Below are positions 1 through 7,234 of a stretch of 64,000 bases of DNA, in pieces; position 1 is the first letter of the stretch, and every line of letters starts with the position of its first letter. Source of the stretch: Ketobacter sp. (GTDB lineage: Bacteria > Pseudomonadota > Gammaproteobacteria > Pseudomonadales > Ketobacteraceae); contig NZ_RCHN01000015.1 of the NCBI RefSeq assembly GCF_003671495.1, forward strand, positions 248,001 to 312,000, read 5' to 3'. The notes beneath the pieces were generated by a model. It did not search any database, had not been told where the DNA came from, and worked only from the letters and a program-made list of their open reading frames with translations. The position numbers and the translations under genes were made by a program.

Positions 1-1
1 C

Positions 2-658
2 GGCATGGATCTGGGCGTGTTCATGAACCCGAAAAACATCTCTGTGCACGGCGACCCCGGCCGCAGCGCCGAAAACCTCAGGCGCCTGGTGCTGCAACTG
101 CAGGATGCATTCAACGTGCTGGAGACCGTGCGCATCCCGGTGCTGGCGGCCGTACAGGGTGGCTGCATCGGCGGTGGACTGGACATGATCAGCGCGGCGG
201 ATTGCCGCTACTGCACCGAAGACGCCTTTTTCTGCATCAAGGAAACCGACTTAGGCATGACCGCGGATGTGGGCACCCTGCAACGCCTTCCGCACCTGAT
301 CCCCCAGGGCATGATCCGTGAGCTGGCCTACACCGGTGCCAAACTGCCCGCACAACGGGCCCTGGACATCGGTTTGGTGAATGCCGTGTACCCGGATCAG
401 GAGAGCATGTTGAGCGCAGTGCAGCAAATCGCCCTGGAAATCAGCAAGCGCTCGCCATTGGCGATCACCGGTTGCAAGCAGATGATCAACTACACCCGTG
501 ATCACAGCGTGCAGGACAGCCTGAGCTATATGGCCACCTGGCAATCCGGTATGTTCCGGCCGGAGGATATGATGAAGGCGTTCAGCGCCAAAGCCCAGCA
601 GATGGAGCCGGATTTCGAGGATCTGCACCCCATCAAACCGCCCTTTGCAGCGGAATAA
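2..658 (+). CDS. Crotonase family, probable delta3,5-delta2,4-dienoyl-CoA isomerase (5' partial)
   Basis: Crotonase-fold enzyme, most like the ECH1-type isomerase that moves conjugated double bonds during beta-oxidation of unsaturated acyl-CoAs. The frame is open to the window edge, and residues before the first visible Met (position 5) read as the usual GMDL stretch, so the true start lies outside. The oxyanion-hole segment GGCIGGGLDM is present, followed by KETDLGMTADVGTLQRLP, which carries the Glu and Asp typical of dienoyl-CoA isomerases rather than plain hydratases. Family-typical C-terminal helices follow (KRSPLAITGCKQ). The next gene begins 80 bp downstream with its own promoter-like sequence. 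A plain enoyl-CoA hydratase is the alternative. Confidence 0.85.
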   Translation, partial: GMDLGVFMNPKNISVHGDPGRSAENLRRLVLQLQDAFNVLETVRIPVLAAVQGGCIGGGLDMISAADCRYCTEDAFFCIKETDLGMTADVGTLQRLPHLIPQGMIRELAYTGAKLPAQRALDIGLVNAVYPDQESMLSAVQQIALEISKRSPLAITGCKQMINYTRDHSVQDSLSYMATWQSGMFRPEDMMKAFSAKAQQMEPDFEDLHPIKPPFAAE

Positions 659-671
659 AGTGACCGGTCTC

Positions 672-701
672 CTGTCATTCAGGCACTCAACTCCGTATAC
701 T
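672..701 (+). promoter_or_regulatory. Putative sigma-70 promoter upstream of the DUF481 gene
   Basis: A -10-like TATACT (696-701) lies 18 bp after a weak -35-like CTGTCA (672-677). If used, transcription would start at about 707-709, inside the left arm of the following hairpin. Confidence 0.4.
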
Positions 702-703
702 CG

Positions 704-731
704 CCCCCCTGTAAATTCCAATTCAGGGGGG
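704..731 (+). promoter_or_regulatory. GC-rich hairpin covering the ribosome binding site of the DUF481 gene
   Basis: CCCCCCTG (704-711) and CAGGGGGG (724-731) form a perfect 8-bp stem with a 12-nt loop. The right arm is also the only Shine-Dalgarno-like purine run before the ATG at 739. It could act as a translational switch, or be the terminator of the preceding crotonase gene, although no T-run follows. Confidence 0.5.
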
Positions 732-738
732 AAATGCC

Positions 739-1518
739 ATGCAAAAATTCATTTATGCCGCACTGGCGCTGTTGCTTTCAACCCAGGTAAACGCCATCTC
801 CAATATTGAAAGCGAACGCCCAGGCCTGCCCGTAGAAGGCTTAAGCGGTCACGTGGAAATCGGCCTGGACGGTAAAACCGGCAACAGCCGTGAAGAAACC
901 TACAGCGGCGCCGCCAAACTGACCTTTCGCAAAAGCAGTAACATCGTTTTGGGCATCGTAGAGCGGGAATACGGTACCACCCGCGACATCAAGGACACCG
1001 ACGAGAGCTTTGTACACGGCCGCTGGATTCATTTGCTGGATGAGCGCTGGGCCACCGAAGGCTTTGCGCAATGGGAAGAAAACGAGTTCGACAACCTGGT
1101 GTCCCGCTCCCTTCTGGGCGGTGGCGGCCGCTATGTGGTGGCGCAGGACGACCAGGTGTTCGACTGGTCAGTGGGCCTGGGTGCCTTCCGTGAGCGGGAA
1201 GTGCTGGATCTGGGCACCTATGAGGAAACCAGCTGGACCTGGCGCATCAACACCTTCACCGTGTACAAACACCGCCTACGGGAAAACATCGTGATCTCCG
1301 CCACCGCTTATTATCAACCCAGCACCGACGATTTCGGCGACTTCCGCACCCTGTTGGACGCAGCCCTGTCGGTGAGCCTCACGGACAAGCTCGACCTGAA
1401 GATCTACTACAAGGTGGAACACGACAGCGAGCCCGCCCGTAACCCGGATGCAGACCCGCCCATCGACGCCTATGAGACCAACACCGAATACGAGACGTCG
1501 CTGGTCTATAACTTCTGA
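739..1518 (+). CDS. DUF481/YdiY-like outer-membrane beta-barrel protein
   Basis: 259-residue predicted outer-membrane protein. Residues 1-19 form a signal peptide ending in VNA. The mature part is rich in alternating aromatic/polar beta strands and ends in the terminal Phe (LVYNF) typical of BAM-assembled barrels. Spaced motifs such as GLDGKTGNS near the N-terminus and the late SLTDKLDLKIYYKVEHDSEP segment match the DUF481 (YdiY, salt-induced outer-membrane protein) family, whose function is not established. It stands alone: its Shine-Dalgarno lies in a strong hairpin, and the next gene is convergent 17 bp away. Family assignment is by pattern recognition. Confidence 0.75.
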   Translation: MQKFIYAALALLLSTQVNAISNIESERPGLPVEGLSGHVEIGLDGKTGNSREETYSGAAKLTFRKSSNIVLGIVEREYGTTRDIKDTDESFVHGRWIHLLDERWATEGFAQWEENEFDNLVSRSLLGGGGRYVVAQDDQVFDWSVGLGAFREREVLDLGTYEETSWTWRINTFTVYKHRLRENIVISATAYYQPSTDDFGDFRTLLDAALSVSLTDKLDLKIYYKVEHDSEPARNPDADPPIDAYETNTEYETSLVYNF

Positions 1519-1535
1519 CCTGGCTGTTCCTTAAT

Positions 1536-2795
1536 TTAATTCGCTCGCATGCGCTGCGTTCTGAAGCCTTTGACGCCGGAACGCAGCAACTGCCGCAGGA
1601 ACACCAGCACCGGGCTTTCATTGGGTTTGGTGGGCTTGCCCTGGGCAATGCGCTCCAGCTGCCGGGCATACCACACAGTTTCCATCATGGCCATATCATC
1701 AATCGGTTTGATGCCGGTGATGCGGGGCTTGATGTCGATGGACCGGGTGGCTCCACTCAGCAGGCGGGCGCTGAAATCCGGCTCCACCGCCAACGGCCGG
1801 GCCAGGCCGACCATGTCCGTGGCGCCGCTGGCGATGGCATCCGCCATTCCCTGGGCCGAACGAAAACCACCGGTGACCATTAGCGCGGTGCTCACCCGGG
1901 CGCGGATTTTCTCGGCGTACTCCATAAAATACGCTTCCCGGGCCTGGGTACTGGCTTTGACATTCTTGCCGGTCATCTCCGGAACCTCATAGGTGCCACC
2001 GGAAATTTCGATCAGATCCATACCGGCTCCATCCAGCATTTCCACCACCGCCATGGATTCGTCCTCAGTGAATCCGCCGCGCTGAAAATCAGCGGAGTTC
2101 AACTTGATGGAAACCGGGTAATCGTTCCCCACCTGCTGCCGGATGGCCCGATAGATCTCCATCACAAAGCGGGCGCGGTTTTCCAGGCTGCCGCCCCATT
2201 GGTCCCGGCGTTGATTGTGATGGGGGGATAAAAACTGGCTGACCAGATAACCGTGGGCGCCGTGAATCTGCACTCCACTGAAGCCGGCCTGTTTCACCAC
2301 CGCCGCCGCCGTGGCAAAACGTTCGATGATCGCTTCGATTTCACCGGGGGACAGTTCCCGCGGTGGGTTGAAGTAGCGCTCAAAGCGCGCGGCCAGCGGA
2401 ATCGCCGAAGGTGCCACCGGTTGCTTGGTGACCATATTCGGGGACTGCTTGCCCGGATGATTGAGCTGCACCCAAAGCTGGGTAGCGTCCTGTGAGCCGG
2501 CCTGCGCCCAACGGGAAAGCAAAGGCAAATCCCGGGCATCCTCAATGGCCACATTGCCCGGTTCCCCCAGGGCCAGTCGATCCACCATGATGTTGCCGGT
2601 AATCACCAGGCCGGTGCCGCCCCGGGCCCAGGCATCATACAGGTTCACCAGAAGCTCCGTGGGACGGTTATCCAAAGTACCCAGGGCTTCACTCATGGCA
2701 GACTTGCCCAGGCGGTTTTTAATGACGGCCCCGCAACGCAGGGTAAGGGGTTCAGACAGGGGTTGGGAAAGGGATTCCAGGCCGGACACGGGCAC
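1536..2795 (-). CDS. NADH:flavin oxidoreductase / Old Yellow Enzyme family protein
   Basis: 419-residue FMN-dependent TIM-barrel oxidoreductase of the OYE family (2-enoate reductase-like N-terminal domain, no C-terminal Fe-S/FAD module). Family landmarks are the N-terminal PLTLRCGAVIKNRL strand, QLNHPGKQ, and the signature IHGAHGYLVSQFLSP followed by RRDQWGGSLENRARF. VTGGFRS and DMVGLARPL are the phosphate-binding strands at the C-terminal end. Such enzymes reduce activated C=C bonds with NAD(P)H. The gene is monocistronic, divergent from ppnP and convergent with the DUF481 gene. The natural substrate cannot be read from sequence. Confidence 0.9.
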   Translation of the reverse strand: MPVSGLESLSQPLSEPLTLRCGAVIKNRLGKSAMSEALGTLDNRPTELLVNLYDAWARGGTGLVITGNIMVDRLALGEPGNVAIEDARDLPLLSRWAQAGSQDATQLWVQLNHPGKQSPNMVTKQPVAPSAIPLAARFERYFNPPRELSPGEIEAIIERFATAAAVVKQAGFSGVQIHGAHGYLVSQFLSPHHNQRRDQWGGSLENRARFVMEIYRAIRQQVGNDYPVSIKLNSADFQRGGFTEDESMAVVEMLDGAGMDLIEISGGTYEVPEMTGKNVKASTQAREAYFMEYAEKIRARVSTALMVTGGFRSAQGMADAIASGATDMVGLARPLAVEPDFSARLLSGATRSIDIKPRITGIKPIDDMAMMETVWYARQLERIAQGKPTKPNESPVLVFLRQLLRSGVKGFRTQRMRAN

Positions 2796-2929
2796 CTCCA
2801 GAGAGCGCTCTATAGTTCGATACTTGTAAAACTATCGCATAATTGAGGCCTGGTCAATTTGTCCCCGCAGGAGGCTACCCGGGCGGCCCACCCGTGCTAC
2901 AATCCCGCCACGTTTTCAGGAGCAGATCT

Positions 2930-3211
2930 ATGTTTAAAACCAACCAATATTTTGACGGCAAGGTCACTTCCATTGCATTCCAGGGCGAGTCTCTGCCGGC
3001 GACCGTAGGCGTGATGGCCCCCGGTGATTACGAATTCTCCACCTCCCAGAAAGAGACCATGACGGTGGTCAGTGGCGCGCTGACGGTGCAATTGCCCGGC
3101 GCAGCAGAGTGGACCACTTATGAACGCAATGACAGCTTTGTGGTACCGGCCAATGCCAGCTTCAAACTGCAGGTAAAGCAGGATACCGCCTATCTCTGTA
3201 CGTACGAGTAA
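2930..3211 (+). CDS. ppnP: Pyrimidine/purine nucleoside phosphorylase PpnP
   Basis: 93-residue single-domain cupin of the PpnP (YaiE/DUF1255) family, which phosphorolyses several nucleosides to base plus ribose-1-phosphate. The frame extends upstream, but the ATG at 2930 is preceded by an AGGAG run and starts the family-typical [12 protein letters not shown]. The cupin strands [20 protein letters not shown] and the conserved end [16 protein letters not shown] are all present at normal length. A hairpin follows the stop. It is divergent from the OYE gene with a 134-bp spacer. Confidence 0.92.
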   Translation: MFKTNQYFDGKVTSIAFQGESLPATVGVMAPGDYEFSTSQKETMTVVSGALTVQLPGAAEWTTYERNDSFVVPANASFKLQVKQDTAYLCTYE

Positions 3212-3223
3212 GCCTGCACCGAA

Positions 3224-3245
3224 TGGCCCCTGTACACCGGGGCCA
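3224..3245 (+). terminator. Hairpin after ppnP
   Basis: TGGCCCC (3224-3230) pairs perfectly with GGGGCCA (3239-3245) around an 8-nt loop, 13 bp after the ppnP stop. There is no T-run, so intrinsic termination is only possible. Confidence 0.45.
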
Positions 3246-3519
3246 CTCCATCAACCCACCTTACTAACTGCCTTCTGCTTCTCCAGTTCGACCTCAATTT
3301 ACACAAACCAGATCAAATTCAGAGCGTTTTAACGGTGCATTTTGCGCCATAACGCTGCTAGTATTTAACCAAGTTCACCTAGGGTTTGTAACCCTCGCCG
3401 TGGGCGGTTCAGCGTCAAATGGAATTGCACGGTATCGCAGGGATCGGCGGTACTGGTCTTGGGGGACCAGAGCCAGACGCCATCGAATAGTGTTTTGATT
3501 TGTGCTTGGAGTATCAACT
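3246..3519. other. Intergenic stretch before the RND exporter gene
   Basis: No gene is supportable here: overlapping short frames lack ribosome sites and recognisable proteins. It includes a small GGGTT/AACCC inverted repeat near 3382-3394 and presumably the promoter and leader of the exporter gene. I could not identify a convincing -35/-10 pair. Confidence 0.5.
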
Positions 3520-5829
3520 TTGACGAAAACAGGGATGTTGGGCCTGAACATTGGCCGGGCACCAGGGCGATATCTTTGCCTGCCGCTGATTCTGGTGTTG
3601 TTGCTGGGGCTGGGCCTGACACGGCTCTCGTTCAATGTGGACTACCGGGTGTTTTTCGACGCCGATAATCCACAACTGGCGGCCTTCAATCACCTGCAGG
3701 ACAACTTCAGCGCCTCTGAAAAACTGCTGCTGGTGTACACCCCCTCCTCCGGCGATGTGTTTACCGCAACCAGCCTGCGTGCCCTTCAGGCCGCCACCGC
3801 TGAACTCTGGAAAACACCCTATTCCACCCGAGTGGACTCCCTGACCAATTTTCAGCGCACCATCGCCGCCGGAGACGACCTGTTCGTGGACAACCTGGTG
3901 CCGGATGACAGTGCCTTCGACTCCGCGCAACTGGCTGACGTGAAACACTTTGCCTTGCACGAACCCATGCTGGTGAATCGTTTAATCGCACCGGGGGGGC
4001 ATGTTACCGGTTTACTGGTCACCATCAACAAACCCGGCCACTCCCCCAAAGAGGCCGCTGCCATTGTGGCCCACGGCCACGAGGTGGAAGACCTGATCAA
4101 GCGGCTGGACCCCGGCGCGCGGGTGGACCTGACCGGCATGATCATGATGTCCAATACGTTTTCCGAAAGTGCGCGGGCCGATATGTCCACCCTGCTGCCG
4201 CTGATGCTGTTGCTGGTGGTGGTAGGGCTGCGTTATTTCCTGCAAAGCTGGAAAGCCACCTTCGGCATCGTACTGGTGATCCTGCTGTCGGCGGTGGGCG
4301 GCATGGGGGCCGGAGGCTGGATGGGCATTCAGCTGTCCTCACCCTCCGCGATTTCACCCATGATCATCCTCACCATTGCCGTGGCCCACTCCGTGCACAT
4401 GGCGAACAGCTTCCTGCGCCTGCAATGGCAGCAGGCGAACCCCGACAACGTCAACCAGGCCATCCGCGACAACATCAAACCCATGCTGATCGCTGGCATC
4501 ACCACACTGGTGGGCTTTATCACCATGAATTTCAGCGACGTTCCCCCATACCATGACCTGGGCAACATCGTGGCGGTGGGCGTGACCCTGGCCACAATGC
4601 TGTCACTGACGTTTTTGCCTGCGTTTCTGCACCTCACCAATGCCAGGCCGCGCAAGGAGCTGTTGGTGAACCGCTGGATTATTCCGTCGCTGCTGCGGCT
4701 GGTTACTCAACGCAGTGTCACCACTCTGCTGGTGGTGGGCGGTGGTGCGGTGGCCCTGAGCCTGTTCATTGGCAACAGCACCCTCAACGACCAGTTCGTG
4801 GATTACTTCGATGAACGCACCCCGTTCCGCATTGCCACCGATTACACCGATGAGCACCTCACCGGCATTTATTCCGTGGAATACGCCATCAGCCGACAAG
4901 GGTCCTCCTCCGCTGTGGACCCGCTGCTGCTGGCCGAGCTGGATGAATTCGAGACCTGGCTGTTACAACAACCGGAGGTGCGTCATGTGGCCAGCATCAG
5001 CGACACCTTCAAGCTGATCAACCAGAACATGAACGGCGGCGACCGGGCCCACTACCGGCTGCCGGCCAGCCCGGAACTGTCGGCTCAGTACCTGTTGATG
5101 TATGAGATGTCCCTGCCCTTTGGCCTGGATGTATCGGACCGCCTGAGCATGGACCGGCGCGCCACCCGGGTGGTGATCACCCTGCACAACATTTCCTCCC
5201 AGGACATGCTGACTCTGGAAACCCGCATCAACCAGCACATCAAAACCGTGTTCCCGCAGTGGGAGACCCTCAGTTCCAGCCCCATGCTGATGTTTTCCCA
5301 CATCGGTCAGAAGAATATCAAAAGTATGATCATCGGGGTGCTGACGGCGCTGCTGCTGATCTCGGTGGCTCTGGCCGTGGTACTGGGTTCATTCAAGCTG
5401 GGGCTGCTCAGCCTGCTGCCCAACCTGGTGCCCATCGTATCGGTGTTCGGGCTGTGGGGTCTGCTGGTGGGCGAACTGGGCTTGTCCATGGCGCTGGTGG
5501 GGGGCATGTGCCTGGGGGTGGTGGTGGACGATACCGTGCACTTTCTGAATCGCTACCAGCTGGAACGCCGCCGCGGCGCCGATGGCAAGGCCGCCCTGGA
5601 ACAGGTGCTGTATCACTCCGGCGCGCCCATCATCATCACCAGTGTGCTGCTGGCGGCCGGTTTTCTGCTGCTGGGGGGCTCCAGCTTCAAGCTCAACAGC
5701 GATATGGGCAATGCCACCGGCCTGATCATCCTGATGGCGTTGCTGTTTGACCTGCTGGCGCTGCCGGCCTGGCTGGCGTGGAGCAGCCGAACCAGCACGC
5801 AAACGGCCACCAAGGCCATCACCGACTAG
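3520..5829 (+). CDS. RND superfamily (MMPL/HpnN-type) exporter
   Basis: About 769-residue inner-membrane transporter of the MMPL branch of RND proteins, which move lipids and other hydrophobic molecules. It has two equivalent halves: an N-terminal helix, a large periplasmic loop, then a bundle of about five helices (ADMSTLLPLMLLLVVVGLRY onward), all repeated once. Sterol-sensing-like helices with VAHSVHMANSF and VVVDDTVHFLNRYQ are the paired proton-relay segments of the family. I prefer the TTG at 3520 because GGAG (3508-3511) lies 8 nt upstream; GTG 3502 and ATG 3535 are alternatives. No membrane-fusion or outer-membrane partner gene is adjacent. The substrate is unknown. Confidence 0.85.
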   Translation: MTKTGMLGLNIGRAPGRYLCLPLILVLLLGLGLTRLSFNVDYRVFFDADNPQLAAFNHLQDNFSASEKLLLVYTPSSGDVFTATSLRALQAATAELWKTPYSTRVDSLTNFQRTIAAGDDLFVDNLVPDDSAFDSAQLADVKHFALHEPMLVNRLIAPGGHVTGLLVTINKPGHSPKEAAAIVAHGHEVEDLIKRLDPGARVDLTGMIMMSNTFSESARADMSTLLPLMLLLVVVGLRYFLQSWKATFGIVLVILLSAVGGMGAGGWMGIQLSSPSAISPMIILTIAVAHSVHMANSFLRLQWQQANPDNVNQAIRDNIKPMLIAGITTLVGFITMNFSDVPPYHDLGNIVAVGVTLATMLSLTFLPAFLHLTNARPRKELLVNRWIIPSLLRLVTQRSVTTLLVVGGGAVALSLFIGNSTLNDQFVDYFDERTPFRIATDYTDEHLTGIYSVEYAISRQGSSSAVDPLLLAELDEFETWLLQQPEVRHVASISDTFKLINQNMNGGDRAHYRLPASPELSAQYLLMYEMSLPFGLDVSDRLSMDRRATRVVITLHNISSQDMLTLETRINQHIKTVFPQWETLSSSPMLMFSHIGQKNIKSMIIGVLTALLLISVALAVVLGSFKLGLLSLLPNLVPIVSVFGLWGLLVGELGLSMALVGGMCLGVVVDDTVHFLNRYQLERRRGADGKAALEQVLYHSGAPIIITSVLLAAGFLLLGGSSFKLNSDMGNATGLIILMALLFDLLALPAWLAWSSRTSTQTATKAITD

Positions 5830-5853
5830 CAACCTGCCAGTGGCTCAGGCTCG

Positions 5854-6567
5854 CTACTGGCGCCGCCGCTTGCCTTTGTCGTCCTTGCCGGAGAGCAAAC
5901 GGGAAGACGCCTGCTCCAGCCAGAGCAAGGTCTCGATGTAATTCACAAACCGCCCCAAATACTCCGGGGCGGACGCCTGCATGGTCTCCAGCGCTCTCAC
6001 TACCAGACGGTGGGCATTGAGTGGGCCAGCATCTTCCGGCGCCTCTTGCAGGGCTTTGGCCACCGCCTTTTCAGTGCTGCGCCGGGCCCACTCCTCGCGC
6101 AACTGCTGCAGGGCTCTGAGCTCACCGGCCGGGGCCAGGGCATCCAGACTGGCCACCGCGTCCGCATCGTCCACCTGTTGCAGGGCTTCCACTTCCTGGC
6201 GCCGCAACAGGGCTTCGAAGCTCGCAGGCTCCTGGGGCTGCGTCTCACGGGAGGTGCGTTGTTCCCATTGCCGCAACAAAGCCGCCAGTTCGGAACGGGG
6301 TTGAACGGGCTTGTCCTGAAGGCGCTGCGCCGCGGGCTCCGGGCGCGCTTCCAGGGTGCCGATCAGTGCTTCCACTTTGAGCAACAGACGTTGCGCCAGC
6401 GGAGCGCGCGCAAGGGCCGCACGCCGCAGCATCGACTTGGCACGATACAGGCGAATGGCATCGGCCTGATTCATGGGCATCCGCTGCATTTGTTCGCAAC
6501 GCAAACCACAATGGGCCAACTGCTGCTGCAACGCATCTGGCTGCAGACTGTCGTTCCGGCCCGCCAC
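5854..6567 (-). CDS. DUF2894 domain protein, last gene of the motor-like operon
   Basis: Protein of about 237 residues with no signal peptide or membrane segment, largely helical and Arg/Gln/Glu-rich. The C-terminal part (PEDAGPLNAHRLVVRALETM, then a segment ending YIETLLWLEQAS) matches the DUF2894 family, which recurs beside DUF3348, DUF802 and OmpA-type genes in proteobacteria. No function is known; a cytoplasmic partner of the motor complex is inference from position. The start is uncertain: GTG 6567 sits one base after the stop of the preceding gene and implies coupling, while an ATG at 6615 would overlap that gene by 47 nt. Confidence 0.75.
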   Translation of the reverse strand: MAGRNDSLQPDALQQQLAHCGLRCEQMQRMPMNQADAIRLYRAKSMLRRAALARAPLAQRLLLKVEALIGTLEARPEPAAQRLQDKPVQPRSELAALLRQWEQRTSRETQPQEPASFEALLRRQEVEALQQVDDADAVASLDALAPAGELRALQQLREEWARRSTEKAVAKALQEAPEDAGPLNAHRLVVRALETMQASAPEYLGRFVNYIETLLWLEQASSRLLSGKDDKGKRRRQ

Positions 6568-6568
6568 G

Positions 6569-7234
6569 TCAGAAATGACCCTGGCCTGGCCGGGCAGCCT
6601 GAACGGTTGCCGCATCCTGGCCGGCGCGGGGCACCGGCGCCATCTCCACCCGGCGATTCCTGGCCCGCCCTTCCGCCTGCTCATTGCTGGCCACCGGCTG
6701 CTGGGCGCCAAAGGCGGCCGCAAACACCATGGCCTGGGGCATGCCCTCTTCAATCAGGGCCCGGGTCACCGTCAGTGCCCGTTGGGCCGACAGCTCCCAG
6801 TTATCCTGATAGCGGGTGTTGTTCTTCTGGATGGGCAGGTCGTCGGTAAAGCCACTCACCATCAGCAGTTCACCGTGCTCCTGCAGATACACCTGCAGTG
6901 GCACTACCAGGGTCTGCAGCAATTGCCGCCCATCCGGCTGCAGCTCATCAGAATTCAGGGCAAACAGCACACTGCCACTGATGCCGATGCGACCGTTATC
7001 CAACGTGATACGGCCACTGGCCAAGGGCTCCGCCAGCGCCTCCTCCAGGGCCATACGCCGCTGTTCTTCCGCCTGGCGTTTGGCCACCTCCTGCTGCAGG
7101 TTCTGGGTCAGTTCCAACTGGATGCCCATCACCCACACCAACACCAGCACAAATACCCCCACCAAACCGGACATCAGATCCCCGAAGATGGCCCAGATGG
7201 GCGTGGCGTCGGCCTGGTCCTCCAACTGCTCCAT
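6569..7234 (-). CDS. MotB/ZorB-like OmpA-domain protein
   Basis: 221-residue protein with one N-terminal membrane helix (about 13-38) and a C-terminal OmpA/MotB peptidoglycan-binding domain. The helix contains FGDLMSG, placing Asp19 where MotB and ZorB carry the ion-binding Asp. The OmpA domain shows GFTDDLPIQ, NWELSAQRA and the terminal GRARNRRVE. A coiled linker (about 40-75) joins them. The start codon overlaps the stop of the upstream DUF802 gene (TGATG), indicating translational coupling. Role inferred: peptidoglycan-anchored stator half of an ion-driven complex with the DUF802 protein. It is too far from flagellar genes to be a flagellar MotB. Confidence 0.88.
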   Translation of the reverse strand: MEQLEDQADATPIWAIFGDLMSGLVGVFVLVLVWVMGIQLELTQNLQQEVAKRQAEEQRRMALEEALAEPLASGRITLDNGRIGISGSVLFALNSDELQPDGRQLLQTLVVPLQVYLQEHGELLMVSGFTDDLPIQKNNTRYQDNWELSAQRALTVTRALIEEGMPQAMVFAAAFGAQQPVASNEQAEGRARNRRVEMAPVPRAGQDAATVQAARPGQGHF

